Of a DNA stretch of 64,000 nucleotides, positions 27,001 to 41,366 are shown one piece after another. The notes beneath the pieces are model-generated. The model made no database searches. It saw only the letters and a program-made list of their open reading frames with translations, and was not told where the DNA came from. Source of the stretch: Caprella mutica (lineage: Eukaryota > Arthropoda > Malacostraca > Amphipoda > Caprellidae). Location: assembly GCA_947561585.1 (NCBI GenBank), contig CANNZV010003138.1, positions 1 through 64,000 of the forward strand, written 5' to 3'. Positions within the stretch are counted from its first letter, which is position 1. Each line of letters opens with the position of its first letter. The position numbers were made by a program, and so were the translations under genes.

Positions 27001-30000
27001 TGCTGTAGATAGATCCATTAGGGTATAAAGTTCTGCTGTTGTAAATAGATCTTTTGTTGTAGATAGATCATTAGCTTCAGATAGATATTTTGCTGTAGAT
27101 TGATCCTTTGCTTAAGATAGATCCTTAACTGTAGATTGATCCTTTGCTGTAGATAGATCCTATGCAGTAGATAAATCCTTGACTGAAGATAGATCCTTTG
27201 CTGTAGATAGATCCTTTTTTGTAGATAGATCCTTTGCCGTAGATAGATTCTTTGCTGAAGATAGATTCTTTGCTGTAGATAGATTCTTTGCAGTAGATGT
27301 ATCCTATGCAAAAGATAGATCCATTACTGTACATAGATCCTATGCTGTATAAATATCCTTTGCTGAAGATAGATCCTTTGCTGTAGATAGATCCTTTGCT
27401 GCAGATAGATCCCTCATTGTTGATAGATCTTTTGCTGTATAAAGATCCTTTGCTGAAGATAGATTCTTTGCTGTAGATAGATCCTTTGCTGCAGATAGAT
27501 CCCTCATTGTTGACATATCTTTTGCTGTAGATAGCTCCTTTGCTGTAGATAGATCCTTTGCTGCAGATAGATCTCTCATTGTTGATAGATCATTTGCTGT
27601 AGATAGCTCCTTTACTGTAAATAGATCCTTTGCTATATATAGATCCTTTCCTGTAGATAGATCCTTTGCTGTAGATAGATCCTTTGCTGTAGATAGAACT
27701 TTTGTTGTAAATAGATCTTTTGTTATAGATTGATCCTTTTCTGTTGATAGATACTTAACTGTAGATGGATCCTTTACTGTATATAGTTCCGTTACTTTAG
27801 ATAGATCATTGTCTGTAGATTGATCCTTTGCTGTATATAGATTATTTGCTGTAGATCGATTATCTGCTGAACATAGATTCTTTGCTGTAGATAGAATCGT
27901 TGTTGTAGATAGATCCTTTGCTGTAGACAGATCCTTTGTAGTGGATAGATCTTTTACTGTAGATAGATCCTTAGCTGTAGATAGATCTAAGATCCTTTGC
28001 TGTAAATAAATAATTAAATCCTTTGCCGTAGATAGATCCCTTGCCGTAGAGATAGATCCTTTGCTGTAGATAGATCCTTTGCTGTAGATAGATTCTTCGC
28101 TGTAGATAGATCGTTTTCTGTAGATAGATCCTTTTCTGTAGATAGATCTTTTATTGTAGATGAAACCGTTGCTGTAGATAGATCCCATACTGAAAATAGA
28201 TCCCTTGCTGTAGATAGATCCTTTGCTGTAGAAAGATCCTTTGGTGTAGATAGATTCTTTGCTGTAGATAGATCCCTTACTGTAGATAGATCCCTTACTG
28301 TAGATAGATCACTTTGCTGTAGATAGATCATTTGCTGTAGATAGATCCCTTACTGTAGATAGATCACTTTGCTGTAGATAGATCCTTTGCTGAAGATAGA
28401 TCCTTTGCTGTAGATAGATCCTTTGCTTAAGATAGATCCTTAAATGTAGATTGATCATTTGCTGTAGATTGATCATTTGCTGTAGATAGATCCTTTGTTG
28501 TAGATAGATTCTTAGCTGTACATAGATTCTTTGTTGTAGATAGATCCTTTGCTGTAAATAGATCCTGTAGCTGTATCTACTTTAATGTAGATAGATCCTT
28601 AGCTGTAGATAGATCTAAGATCCTTTGCTGTAAACAAATAAATAAATCCTTTGCCGTAGATAGATCCCTTGCCGTAGATAGATCCTTTGCTGTAGATAGA
28701 TCCTTTGCTGTAGATAGACTCTTCGCTGTAGATAGATCCTTTTCTAGAGATAGATTCTTTTCTGTGGATAGATCTTTTATTGTAGATAAAACCGTTGCTC
28801 TAGATAGATCTTATACTGAAAATAGATCCTTTGCTGTAGATAGATCCTTTGCTGTAGAAAAATCCTCTGCTATAGAAAGATCTCCTGCTGTAAATAGATC
28901 CATTGCTGTAGATAGATCCCTTGCTGTTGACAGATCTTTCGCTGTAGAAAGATCCTTTGGTGTAGATAGATTCCTTGCTGTAGATAGATCCCTTTCTGTA
29001 GATAAATCACTTTGCTGTAGATAGATCATTTGCTGTAGAAAGATCCCTTACTGTAGATAGATAACTTTGCTGTGGATAGATCCTTTGCTGTAGATAGATC
29101 CTTTGCTGCAGATAGATCCCTTATTGTTGATAGATCCTTTGCTGTAGATAGATTCTTTGCTGTAGATAGATTCTTTGCTGTAGATAGAACTTTTGTTGTA
29201 AATAGATCTTTTGCTATAGATTGATCCTTTGCTGTTGACAGATCCTGCGCTGTAGAAAGATCTTTTGGTGTAGACAGATTCTTTTCTTTAAATAGATCCC
29301 TTACTGAAAATAGATCACTTTGCTGTAGATAGATCCTTTGCTGTAGACAGATCCTATGCTGTACAAAGTTCTGCTGTTGTAAATAGATCCTTTTTGTAGA
29401 TAGATCATTGGCTTTATATAAATCCTTTGCTGTAGATAGATCCTTTGCTGCAGATAGATCCCTTATTGTTGAAAGATCCTTTGCTGTAGATAGATTCTTT
29501 GCTGTAGATAGAACTTTTGTTATAAATAGATCTTTTGCTATAGATTGATCCTTTGCTGTTGACAGATCCTGCGCTGTAGAAAGATCTTTTGGTGTAGACA
29601 GATTCTTTTCTGTAGATAGATCCCTTACTGAAAATAGATCACTTTGCTGTAGATAGATCCTTTGCTGTAGACAGATCCTATGCTGTATAAAGTTCTGCTG
29701 TTGTAAATAGATCCTTTTTTGTAGATAGATCATTGGCTTTATATAGATCCTTTGCTGTAGATAGATCCTTTGCTTAAGATAGATCCTTAAATGTAGATTG
29801 ATCATTTGCTGTAGATTGATCATTTGCTGTAGATAGATCCTTTGTTGTAGATAGATTCTTAGCTGTTCATAGATTCTTTGTTGTAGATAGATCCTTTGCT
29901 GTAAATAGATCCTTTGTAGTAGATAGATCTTTTACTGTAGATAGATCCTTAGCTGTAGATAGATCTAAGATCCTTTGCTGTAAACAAATAAATAAATCCT

Positions 30001-31380
30001 TTGCCGTAGATAGATCCCTTGCCGTAGATAGATCCTTTGCTGTAGATAGATCCTTTGCTGTAGATAGATTCTTCGCTGTAGATAGATCCTTTTCTATAGA
30101 TAGATCCTTTTCTGTGGATAGATCTTTTATTGTAGATAAAACCGTTGCTCTAGATAGATCCCATACTGAAAATAGATCCTTTGCTGTAGATAGATCCTTT
30201 GCTGTAGAAAAATCCTCTGCTATAGAAAGATCTCCTGCTGTAAATAGATCCATTGCTGTAGATAGATCCCTTGCTGTTGACAGATCTTTCGCTGTAGAAA
30301 GATCCTTTGGTGTAGATAGATTCCTTGCTGTAGATAGATCCCTTTTTGTAGATAAATCACTTTGCTGTAGATAGATCATTTGCTGTAGATAGATCCCTTA
30401 CTGTAGATAGATAACTTTGCTGTAGATAGATCCTTTGCAGTAGATAGATCCTTTGCAGCAGATAGATCCCTTATTGTTGATAGATCCTTTGCTGTAGATA
30501 GATTCTTTGCTGTAGATAGATTCTTTGCTGTAGATAGAACTTTTGTTGTAAATAGATCTTTTGCTATAGATTGATCCTTTGCTGTTGACAGATCCTGCGC
30601 TATAGAAAGATCTTTTGGTGTAGACAGATTCTTTTCTACAGATAGATCCCTTACTGAAAATAGATCACTTTGCTGTAGATAGATCCTTTGCTGTAGACAG
30701 ATCCTATGCTGTATAAAGTTCTGCTGATGTAAATAGATCCTTTTTTGTAGATAGATCATTGGCTTTATATATATCCTTTGCTGTAGATAGATCCTTTGCT
30801 TAAGATAGATCCTTAAATGTAGATTGATCATTTGCTGTAGATAGATCCTTTGCTGTAGATAGATTCTTCGCTGTAGATAGAACCTTTTCTGTAGATAGAT
30901 CCTTTTCTGTAGATAGATCCTTTACTGTAGATAAAACCTTTGCTGTTGATAGATCCCATACTGTAAATAGATTCTTTGCTGTAGATAGATCATTTGCTGT
31001 AGAAAGATCCTCTGCTGTAGAAAGATCTTCTTCTGTAAATAGATCCTTTGCTGTAGATAGATCCTTTGCTGTTGACAGATCTTTCGCTGTAGAAAGATCA
31101 TTTGGTGTAGATAGATTCTTTGCTGTAGATAGATACCTTACTGTAGATAGAACACTTTACTGTAGATAGATCATTTGCTGTAGATAGATCCCTTATTGTT
31201 GATAGATCTTTTGCTGTAGATAGCTCCTTTACTGTAAATAGATCCTTTGCTGTAGATAGATCCTTTTCTGTACATAAATCCTTTGCTGTAGATAGATTTT
31301 TTGCTGTAGATAGAACATTTGCTGTAAATAAATCTTTTGCTAAAGATTGATCCTCTGCTGTTGATAGATCCTGCGCTGTA
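20711..31380. repeat. large satellite duplication, copy B (part 1)
   Basis: Second copy of 1-10797. Relative to copy A it lacks the extra 180 bp at 1321-1680, has one additional 18-bp unit near 24287, retains 36 bp missing from copy A near 4288, and lacks one T in a T-run near 29391. Near 31380 the two copies part. Copy A repeats a short stretch (10421-10559 again at 10798-10936), while copy B carries a 667-bp tandem duplication. Direction is the same as copy A. Confidence 0.93.
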
Positions 31381-32127
31381 AAAAATCCTTTGGTGTTGAC
31401 AGATTCTTTGCTGTAGATAGATCTCTTACTGAAGATAGATCACTTTGCTGTAGATAGATCCTTTGCTTAAGATAGATCCTTAAATGTAGATTGATCATTT
31501 GCTGTAGATAGATCCTTTGCTGTAGATAGATTCTTCGCTGTAGATAGAACCTTTTCTGTAGATAGATCCTTTTCTGTAGATAGATCCTTTACTGTAGATA
31601 AAACCTTTGCTGTTGATAGATCCCATACTGTAAATAGATTCTTTGCTGTAGATAGATCATTTGCTGTAGAAAGATCCTCTGCTGTAGAAAGATCTTCTTC
31701 TGTAAATAGATCCTTTGCTGTAGATAGATCCTTTGCTGTTGACAGATCTTTCGCTGTAGAAAGATCATTTGGTGTAGATAGATTCTTTGCTGTAGATAGA
31801 TACCTTACTGTAGATAGAACACTATACTGTAGATAGATCATTTGCTGTAGATAGATCCCTTATTGTTGATAGATCTTTTGCTGTAGATAGCTCCTTTACT
31901 GTAAATAGATCCTTTGCTGTAGATAGATCCTTTGCTGTACATAAATCCTTTGCTGTAGATAGATTTTTTGCTGTAGATAGAACATTTGCTGTAAATAAAT
32001 CTTTTGCTAAAGATTGACCCTCTGCTGTTGATAGATCCTGCGCTGTAAAAAATCCTTTGGTGTTGACAGATTCTTTGCTGTAGATAGATCTCTTACTGAA
32101 GATAGATCACCTTGCTGTAGATAGATC
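30778..32127. repeat. 667-bp tandem duplication, copy B only
   Basis: The two halves match at displacement 667: the CTTAAG unit occurs near 30799 and 31466, and CGCTGTAAAAAATCC at 31374 and 32041. A few substitutions separate them, such as CACTTTACTG at 31143 against CACTATACTG at 31810. Copy A has no equivalent second half. 667 bp is 37 units plus 1 bp. Confidence 0.9.
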
Positions 32128-35059
32128 CTTTTCTGTAGATAGATCATTTGCTGTAGATAGATCCTTTGCTGTAGATAGATTCTTTGCTGAAGATAGATTC
32201 TTTGCTGTAGATAGATTCTTTTCAGTAGATGTATCCTATGCAGAAGATAGATCCATTACTGTACATAGATCCTATGCTGTATAAAGATCCTTTGCTGAAG
32301 AGAGAATCCTTTGCTGTGGATAGATCCTTTGCTGCAGATTGATCCCTCATTGTTGATAGATCTTTTGCTGTATAAAGATCCTTTGCTGAAGATAGATCCT
32401 TTGCTGTAGATAGATCCTTTGCTGCAGATAGATCCCTCATTGTTGACAGATCTTTTGCTGTAGATAGCTCCTATGCTGTAGATAGATCCTTTGCTGCAGA
32501 TAGATCCCTCATTGTTGATAGATCATTTTCTGTAGATAGCTCCTTTACTGTAAATAGATCCTTTGCTGTAGATAGATCCTTTCCTGTAGATAGATCCTTT
32601 GCTGTAGATAGATTCTTTGCTGTAGATAGAACTTCTGTTGTAAATAGATCTTTTGTTATAGATTAATCCTTTGCTGTTGATAGATCCTTAACTGTTGATG
32701 GATCCTTTGCTGTAGATAGATCATTTGCTCTAGATAGATTATCTGCTGAACATAGATTCTTTGCTGTAGATAGATTCTTTGTAGTAGATAGATCCTCTGC
32801 TGTAGACAGATCCTTTGCAGTAAATAGATCCTTTACTGAAGATAGATCCTTTGCTGTAGATAGATTCTTAGCTGTACAAAGATTCTTTGTTGTAGATAGA
32901 TCCTTTGCTGTAGATAGATCCTTTGTAGTAGATAGATCTTTTACTGAAGATAGATCCTTAGCTGTAGATAGATCTAAGATCCTTTGCTGTAAATAAATAA
33001 ATAAATCCTTAACCGTAGATAGATCTCATGCCGTAGATAGATCCTTTGCTGTAGATAGATCCTTTGCTGTAGATAGATTCTTCTCTGTAGATAGATCCTT
33101 TTCTGTAGATAGATCCTTTGCTGTAGATAGATCATTTGCTCTAGATAGATCCCCTACAGTAGATAGATCACTTTGCTGTAGATAGATCCTTTGTTGAAGA
33201 TAGATCCTTTGCTGTAGATAGATCCTTTGCTGCAGATAGATCCCTAATTGTTGATAGATCCTTTGCTGTAGATAGATACTTTGCTGTAGATAGATCTTTT
33301 GCTGCAAAAAGATCCCTTACTGTAGATAGATCCATTGCTGTAGATAGATCCTATGCTGTACAAATATCCTTTGCTGTAGTTAGATCATTTGCTGTAGATT
33401 GATCCTTCGCTGTAAATAGGTCCCTTACTGTAGATAGGTCCTTTGCTGTAGATAGATCCTTTGCTGTAGATAGATCCTCTGCTGTAGATAGATCCTCTGC
33501 TGTAGAAAGATCTTTTGCTGTAGTAGTTCCTTTGCTGTAGAAAGATTCTCTGCTATAAATAGATCCTTTACTGTAGATAGATTTTTTGCTGTAGATTGAA
33601 CTTTCGTTGTAAATAGATCTTTTGCTATAGATTGATCCTTTGCTGCTGACAGATCCTGCGTTGTAGAAAGATCCTTTGGTGAAGACAGATTCTTTGCTGT
33701 AGATAGATCCCTTACTGAAGATAGATCACTTTGCTGTAGATAGATCCTTCGCTGTAGATAGATCCTTTGCTGTATAAAGTTCTGCTGTTGTAAATAGATT
33801 TTTTGTTGCAGATAGATCATTGGCTTTAGATAGATCCTTTGCTGTAGATAGATCCTTTGCTGTAGATTTTTTCTTTGCTGTAGATAGAACTTTTGTTGTA
33901 AATAGATCTTTTGTTATAGATTAATCCTTTGCTGTTGATAGATCCTTAACTGTAGATGGATCCTTTGCTGTATATTGTCCCGTTACTTTATATAGATCAT
34001 TGTCTGTAGATTGATCCTTTGCTGTAGATAGATCATTTGCTGTAGATAGATTATCTGCTGAACATAGATTCTTTGCTGTAGACAGATTCTTTGTTGTAGA
34101 TAGATCCTCTGCTGTAGACAGATCCTTTGCAGTAAATAGATCCTTTACTGTAGATAGATCCTTTGCTGTAGATAGATTCTTAGCTGTACATAGATTCTTT
34201 GTTGTAGATAGATCCTTTGCTGTAAATAGATCCTTTGTAGTAGATAGATCTTTTACTGAAGATAGATTCTTAGCTGTAGATAGATCTAAGATCCTTTGCT
34301 GTAAATAAATAAATAAATCCTTTGCCGTAGATAGATCCCTTGCCGTAGATAGATCCTTTGCTGTAGATAGATCCTTTGCTGTAGATAGATTCTTCTCTGT
34401 AGATAGATCCTTTTCTGTAGATAGATCCTTTTCTGTAGATAGATCTTTTATTGTAGATAAAACCGTTGCTGTAGATAGATCCCATACTGAAAATAGATCC
34501 TTTGCTGTAGATAGATCCTTTGCTGTAGAAAAATCCTCTGCTGAAGAAAGATCTCCTGCTGTAAATAGATCCATTGCTGTAGATAGATCCTTTGCTGTTG
34601 ACAGATCTTTCGCTGTAGAAAGATCCTTTGGTGTTGATAGATTCTTTGCTGTGGATAGATCTCTTACTGTAGATAGATCACTTTGCTGTTGATAGATCAT
34701 TTGCTGTAGATAGATCCCCTACTGTAGATAGATCACTTTGCTGTAGATAGATCCTTTGTCGAAGATATATCCTTTGCTGTAGATAGATCCTTTGCTGCAG
34801 ATAGATCCCTATTGTTGATAGATCCTTTGCTGCAGATAGATTCTTTGCTGTAGATAGAACTTTTGTTGTAAATAAATCTTTTGCTATAGATTAATCCTTT
34901 GCTGTTGACAGATCCTGCGCTTTAGGAAGATCTTTTGGTGTAGACAGATTCTTTTCTGTAGATAGATCCCTTACTGAAGATAGATCACTTTGTTCTAGAT
35001 AGATCCTTTGCTGTAGATAGATCCTTTGCTTAAGATAGATCCTTAAATGTAGATTGATC
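32096..35059. repeat. large satellite duplication, copy B (part 2)
   Basis: Matches 10937-13900 at displacement 21,159 with only scattered substitutions. It contains a single complete 2,481-bp unit where copy A has two. Just after 35603 it gives way to the right-hand type of higher-order repeat. Confidence 0.9.
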
Positions 35060-35603
35060 CTTTCCTGTAGATAGATCCTTTGCTGTAGATAGATTCTTTG
35101 CTGTAGATAGAACTTCTGTTGTAAATAGATCTTTTGTTATAGATTAATCCTTTGCTGTTGATAGATCCTTAACTGTTGATGGATCCTTTGCTGTAGATAG
35201 ATCATTTGCTCTAGATAGATTATCTGCTGAACATAGATTCTTTGCTGTAGATAGATTCTTTGTAGTAGATAGATCCTCTGCTGTAGACAGATCCTTTGCA
35301 GTAAATAGATCCTTTACTGAAGATAGATCCTTTGCTGTAGATAGATTCTTAGCTGTACAAAGATTCTTTGTTGTAGATAGATCCTTTGCTGTAGATAGAT
35401 CCTTTGTAGTAGATAGATCTTTTACTGAAGATAGATCCTTAGCTGTAGATAGATCTAAGATCCTTTGCTGTAAATAAATAAATAAATCCTTAACCGTAGA
35501 TAGATCTCATGCCGTAGATAGATCCTTTGCTGTAGATAGATCCTTTGCTGTAGATAGATTCTTCTCTGTAGATAGATCCTTTTCTGTAGATAGATCCTTT
35601 GCT
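32579..35603. repeat. 2,481-bp higher-order repeat in copy B, one full unit and a partial
   Basis: Starts at 32579 and again at 35060 with the same CTTTCCTG boundary unit as at 11420. The second unit is only about 540 bp long and ends at 35603, where TTTGCTGTAGATAGATC is replaced by TTTGCTTAAG and the other higher-order family begins. Confidence 0.9.
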
Positions 35604-38600
35604 TAAGATAGATCCTTAACTTTAGATTGATCCTATGCTGTAGAGAGATCCTTTGCAGTAGATAAATCCTTGACTGTAGATAGATCCTATGCTGTAGATA
35701 GATCCTTTGCTGTAGATTGATCCTTTGCTGTAGATAGATCCTTTGCTGTAGATAGATTCTTTGCTGAAGATAGTTTCTTTGCTGAAGATAGATTCTTTGC
35801 AGCAGATGTATCCTATGCAGTAGATAGATCCATTACTCTACATAGATCATATGCTGTATAAAGATCCTTTGCTTAAGTTAGATCCTTTGCTGTAGATAGA
35901 TCCTTTGCTGCAGATAGATCCTTCATTGTTGATAGATCATTTGCTGTAGATAGCTCCTTTACTGTATATAGATCCTTTGCTGTGGATGGATCATTATCTG
36001 TAGATAGATCCTTTGCTGTAGATAAATCGTTTGCTGTAGATAGACACTTTGCTGTAGATAGATCCTTTACTGTAGATAGATCCTTTGCTGTAGATAGATC
36101 CTTTGCTGTAGATAGATCCTTTGCTGTAGAGAGATCCTTTGCAGTAGATAAATCCTTGACTGTAAACAGATCCTTTACTGTAGATAGATCCTTTGCAGTA
36201 GATAGATCCTTTGCTGTAGATAGATACTTTGCTGTAGATAGATCCTTTGCTGCAAAAAGATCCCTTACTGTAGATAGATCCATTGCTGTAGATAGATCCT
36301 ATGCTGTAGAAATATCCTTTGCTGTAGTTAGATCATTTGCTGTAAATTGATCCTTCGCTGTAAATAGGTCCCTTACTGTAGATAGGTCCTTTGCTGTAGA
36401 TAGATCCTTTGCTGTAGATAGATCCTCTGCTGTAGATAGATCCTCTGCTGTAGATAGATCTTTTGCTGTAGTAGTTCCTTCGCAGTAGAAAGATTCTCCG
36501 CTATAAATAGATCCTTTGCTGTTGACAGATCTTTCGCTGTAGAAAGATCCTTTGGTGTTGATAGATTCTTTGCTGTGGATAGATCTCTTACTGTAGATAG
36601 ATCACTTTGCTGTAGATAGATCATTTGCTGTAGATAGATCCCCTACTGTAGATAGATCACTTTGCTGTAGATAGATCCTTTGTTGAAGATAGATCCTTTG
36701 CTGTAGATAGATTCTTTGCTGCAGATAGATCCTATGCTGTATGAAGTTCTGCTGTTGTGAATAGATCCTTTTTTGTAGATAGATCATTGGCTTTAGATAG
36801 ATCCTTTGCTGTAGATAGATCCTTTGCTTAAGATAGATCCTTAAATGTAGATTGATCCTTTGCTGTAGAGAGATCCTTTGCAGTAGATAAATCCTTGACT
36901 GTAAACAGATACTTTGCTGTGGATAGATCCTTTGCTGCAAAAAGATCCCTTACTGAAGATAGATCCATTGCTGTAGATAAATCCTATGCTGTAGAAATAT
37001 CCTTTGCTGTAGTTAGATCATTTGCTGTAGATTGATCCTTCGCTGTAAATAGGTCCCTTACTGTAGATAGGTCCTTTGCTGTAGATAGATCCCTTACTGA
37101 AGATAGATCACTTTGCTCTAGATAGATCCTTTGCTGTAGATAGATCCTTTGCTTAAGATAGATCCTTAAATGTAGATTGATCCTTTGCTGTAGAGAGATC
37201 CTTTGCAGTAGATAAATCTTTGACTGTAAACAGATCCTTTGCTGTAGATAGATCCTTTTCAGTAGATAGATCCTTTGCAGTAGATAGATACTTTGCTGTA
37301 GATAGATCCTTTGCTGCAAAAAGATCCCTTACTGTAGATAGATCCATTGCTGTAGATAGATCCTATGCTGTAGAAATATCCTTTGCTGTAGTTAGATCAT
37401 TTGCTGTAGATTGATCCTTCGCTGTAAATAGGTCCCTTACTGTAGATAGGTCCTTTGCTGTAGATAGATCCTTTGATGTAGATAGATCCTCTGCTGTGGA
37501 TAGATCTTTTGCTGTAGTAGTTCCTTTGCTGTAGAAAGATTCTCCGCTATAGATAGATCCTTTACTGTAGATAGATTTTTTGCTGTAGATTGAACTTTTG
37601 TTGTAAATAGATCTTTTGCTATAGATTGATCCTTTGCTATTGACAGATCCTGCGTTGTAGAAAGATCCTTTGGTGAACACAGATTCTTTGCTGTAGATAG
37701 ATCCCTTACTGAAGATAGATCACTTTGCTGTAGATAAATCCTTCGCTGTAGATAGATCCTTTGCTGTATAAAGTTCTGCTGTTGTAAATAGATTTTTTGT
37801 TGTAGATAGATCATCGGCTTTAGATAGATCCTTTGCTGTAGATAGATCCTTTGCTTAAGATAGATCCTTAACTTTAGATTGATCCTATGCTGTAGAGAGA
37901 TCCTTTGCAGTAGATAAATCCTTGACTGTAGATAGATCCTATGCTGTAGATAGATCCTTTGCTGTAGATTGATCCTTTGCTGTAGATAGATCCTTTGCTG
38001 TAGATAGATTCTTTGCTGAAGATAGTTTCTTTGCTGAAGATAGATTCTTTGCAGCAGATGTATCCTATGCAGTAGATAGATCCATTACTCTACATAGATC
38101 ATATGCTGTATAAAGATCCTTTGCTTAAGTTAGATCCTTTGCTGTAGATAGATCCTTTGCTGCAGATAGATCCTTCATTGTTGATAGATCATTTGCTGTA
38201 GATAGCTCCTTTACTGTATATAGATCCTTTGCTGTGGATGGATCATTATCTGTAGATAGATCCTTTACTGTAGATAAATCGTTTGCTGTAGATAGACACT
38301 TTGCTGTAGATAGATCCTTTACTGTAGATAGATCCTTTGCTGTAGATAGATCCTTTGCTGTAGATAGATCCTTTGCTGTAGAGAGATCCTTTGCAGTAGA
38401 TAAATCCTTGACTGTAAACAGATCCTTTGCTGTAGATAGATCCTTTGCAGTAGATAGATCCTTTGCTGTAGATAGATACTTTGCTGTAGATAGATCCTTT
38501 GCTGCAAAAAGATCCCTTACTGTAGATAGATCCATTGTTGTAGATAGATCCTATGCTGTAGAAATATCCTTTGCTGTAGTTAGATCATTTGCTGTAAATT

Positions 38601-39344
38601 GATCCTTCGCTGTAAATAGGTCCCTTACTGTAGATAGGTCCTTTGCTGTAGATAGATCCTTTGCTGTAGATAGATCCTCTGCTGTAGATAGATCCTCTGC
38701 TGTAGATAGATCTTTTGCTGTAGTAGTTCCTTCGCAGTAGAAAGATTCTCCGCTATAAATAGATCCTTTGCTGTTGACAGATCTTTCGCTGTAGAAAGAT
38801 CCTTTGGTGTTGATAGATTCTTTGCTGTGGATAGATCTCTTACTGTAGATAGATCACTTTGCTGTAGATAGATCATTTGCTGTAGATAGATCCCCTACTG
38901 TAGATAGATCACTTTGCTGTAGATAGATCCTTTGTTGAAGATAGATCCTTTGCTGTAGATAGATTCTTTGCTGCAGATAGATCCTATGCTGTATGAAGTT
39001 CTGCTGTTGTGAATAGATCCTTTTTTGTAGATAGATCATTGGCTTTAGATAGATCCTTTGCTGTAGATAGATCCTTTGCTTAAGATAGATCCTTAAATGT
39101 AGATTGATCCTTTGCTGTAGAGAGATCCTTTGCAGTAGATAAATCCTTGACTGTAAACAGATACTTTGCTGTGGATAGATCCTTTGCTGCAAAAAGATCC
39201 CTTACTGAAGATAGATCCATTGCTGTAGATAAATCCTATGCTGTAGAAATATCCTTTGCTGTAGTTAGATCATTTGCTGTAGATTGATCCTTCGCTGTAA
39301 ATAGGTCCCTTACTGTAGATAGGTCCTTTGCTGTAGATAGATTC
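35601..39344. repeat. 2,252-bp higher-order repeat pair
   Basis: 35601-37092 matches 37853-39344 at displacement 2,252. Both begin at a CTTAAG unit followed by CTTAACTTTAGATTG. The intervening tail (about 37500-37852) matches 39373-39725 at displacement 1,873, and a third start occurs at 39726. Successive units therefore differ in length by internal deletion. This family carries GATAGACACTTTG and GTTCCTTCGCAG variants that I did not see in the left 35.6 kb. Confidence 0.88.
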
Positions 39345-41366
39345 TTTGCTGTAGATAGATCCTCTGCTGTAGATAGATCTTTTGCTGTAGTAGTTCCTTT
39401 TCTGTAGAAAGATTCTCCGCTATAAATAGATCCTTTACTGTAGATAGATTTTTTGCTGTAGATTGAACTTTTGTTGTAAATAGATCTTTTGCTATAGATT
39501 GATCCTTTGCTATTGACAGATCCTGCGTTGTAGAAAGATCCTTTGGTGTAGACAGATTCTTTGCTGTAGATAGATCCCTTACTGAAGATAGATAACTTTG
39601 CTGTAGATAGATCCTTCGCTGTAGATAGATCCTTTGCTGTATAAAGTTCTGCTGTTGTAAATAGATTTTTTGTTGTAGATAGATCATCGGCTTTAGATAG
39701 ATCCTTTGCTGTAGATAGATCCTTTGCTTAAGATAGATCTTTAACTTTAGATTGATCCTATGCTGTAGAGAGATCCTTTGCAGTAGATAAATCCTTGACC
39801 GTAGATAGATCCTTTGCTGTAGATAGATCCTTTGCTGTAGATTGATCCTTTGCTGTAGATAGATCCTTTGCTGAATATAGATTCTTTGCTGAATATAGTT
39901 TCTTTGCTGTAGATAGATTCTTTGCAGCAGATGTATCCTATGCAGTAGATAGATCCATTACTCTACATAGATCCTATGCTGTATAAAGATCCTTTGCTTA
40001 AGTTAGATCCTTTGCTGTAGATAGATCCTTTGCTGCAGATAGATCCTTCATTGTTGATAGATCATTTGCTGTAGATAGCTCCTTTACTGTAAATAGATCC
40101 TTTGCTGTAGATAGATCCCTTGCTGTGGATTGATCATATGATGTAGATAGATCCTTTACTGTAGATAGGACCTTTGCTGTAGATAGATCCTTAGCTGTAG
40201 ATAGATCTTTTTCAGTAGATAAATCCTTTACTGTATATAGATCCTTTGCTGTGGATGGATCATTATCTGTAGATAGATCCTTTGCTGTAGATAAATCGTT
40301 TGCTGTAGATAGACACTTTGCTGTAGATAGATCCTTTACTGTAGATAGATCCTATGCTGTAGATAGATTCTTTACTGTAGATAGATTATTTGCTGTACAT
40401 AAATTCTTTGTTGTAGATAGAACATTTGCTGTAGATAGATCCTTTGTAGTAGATAGATCATTTGCTGTAGATAGATCCTTTGTTGTAGATAGATCCTTCG
40501 CTGTAGATAGATCCTTTTCTGTAGATAGATCCTTTTCTGTAGATAGATCCTTTGCTGTAAATAAATAAATAAATCCTGTGCCGTAGAAAGATCTCTTGCC
40601 GAAGATAGATCATTTGCTGTACATAGATCCTTTGTTGTAGATGGATCCTTCGCTGTTGATAGATCCTTTTCTGTAGATAGATCCTTTTCTGTAGATAGAT
40701 CCTTTACTGAAGATAAATCCTTTGCTGTTGATAGATCCCATACTGTAAATAGATTCTTTGCTGTAGAGAGATCCTTTGCTGTAGAAAAATCCTCTGCTGT
40801 AGAAAGATCTTCTGCTGTAAATAGATCCTTTGCTGTAGATAGATCCTTTGCTGTAGATAGATCCTTTAGGGTATAAAGTTCTGCTGTTGTAAATAGATCC
40901 ATTGTTGTTTATAGATCATTGGCTTTTGATAGATATTTTGCTGTAGATAGATCCTTTGCTTAAGATAGATCCTTAACTGTAGATTGATCCTTTGCTGTAG
41001 ATAGATCATTTGCTGTAGATAGATTATCTGCTGAACATAGATTCTTTGCTGTAGACAGATTCTTTGTTGTAGATAGATCCTCTGCTGTAGACAGATCCTT
41101 TGCAGTAAATAGATCCTTTACTGTAGATAGATCTTTTGCTGTAGATAGATTCTTAGCTGTACATAGATTCTTTTTTGTAGATAGATCCTTTGCTGTAGAT
41201 AGATCCCATACTGAAAATAGATCCTTTGCTGTAGATAGATCCTTTGCTGTAGATAAATCGTTTGCTGTAGATAGACACTTTGCTGTAGATAGATCCTTTA
41301 CTGTAGATAGATCCTTTGCTGTAGATAGATCCTTTGCTGTAGATAGATCCTTTGCTGTAGAGAGAT

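Noticed and set aside
1..35059. The large duplication as a pure assembly error
   Set aside because: Private indels and substitutions distinguish the copies, so simple duplication of the same reads is less likely. It cannot be excluded without read depth.
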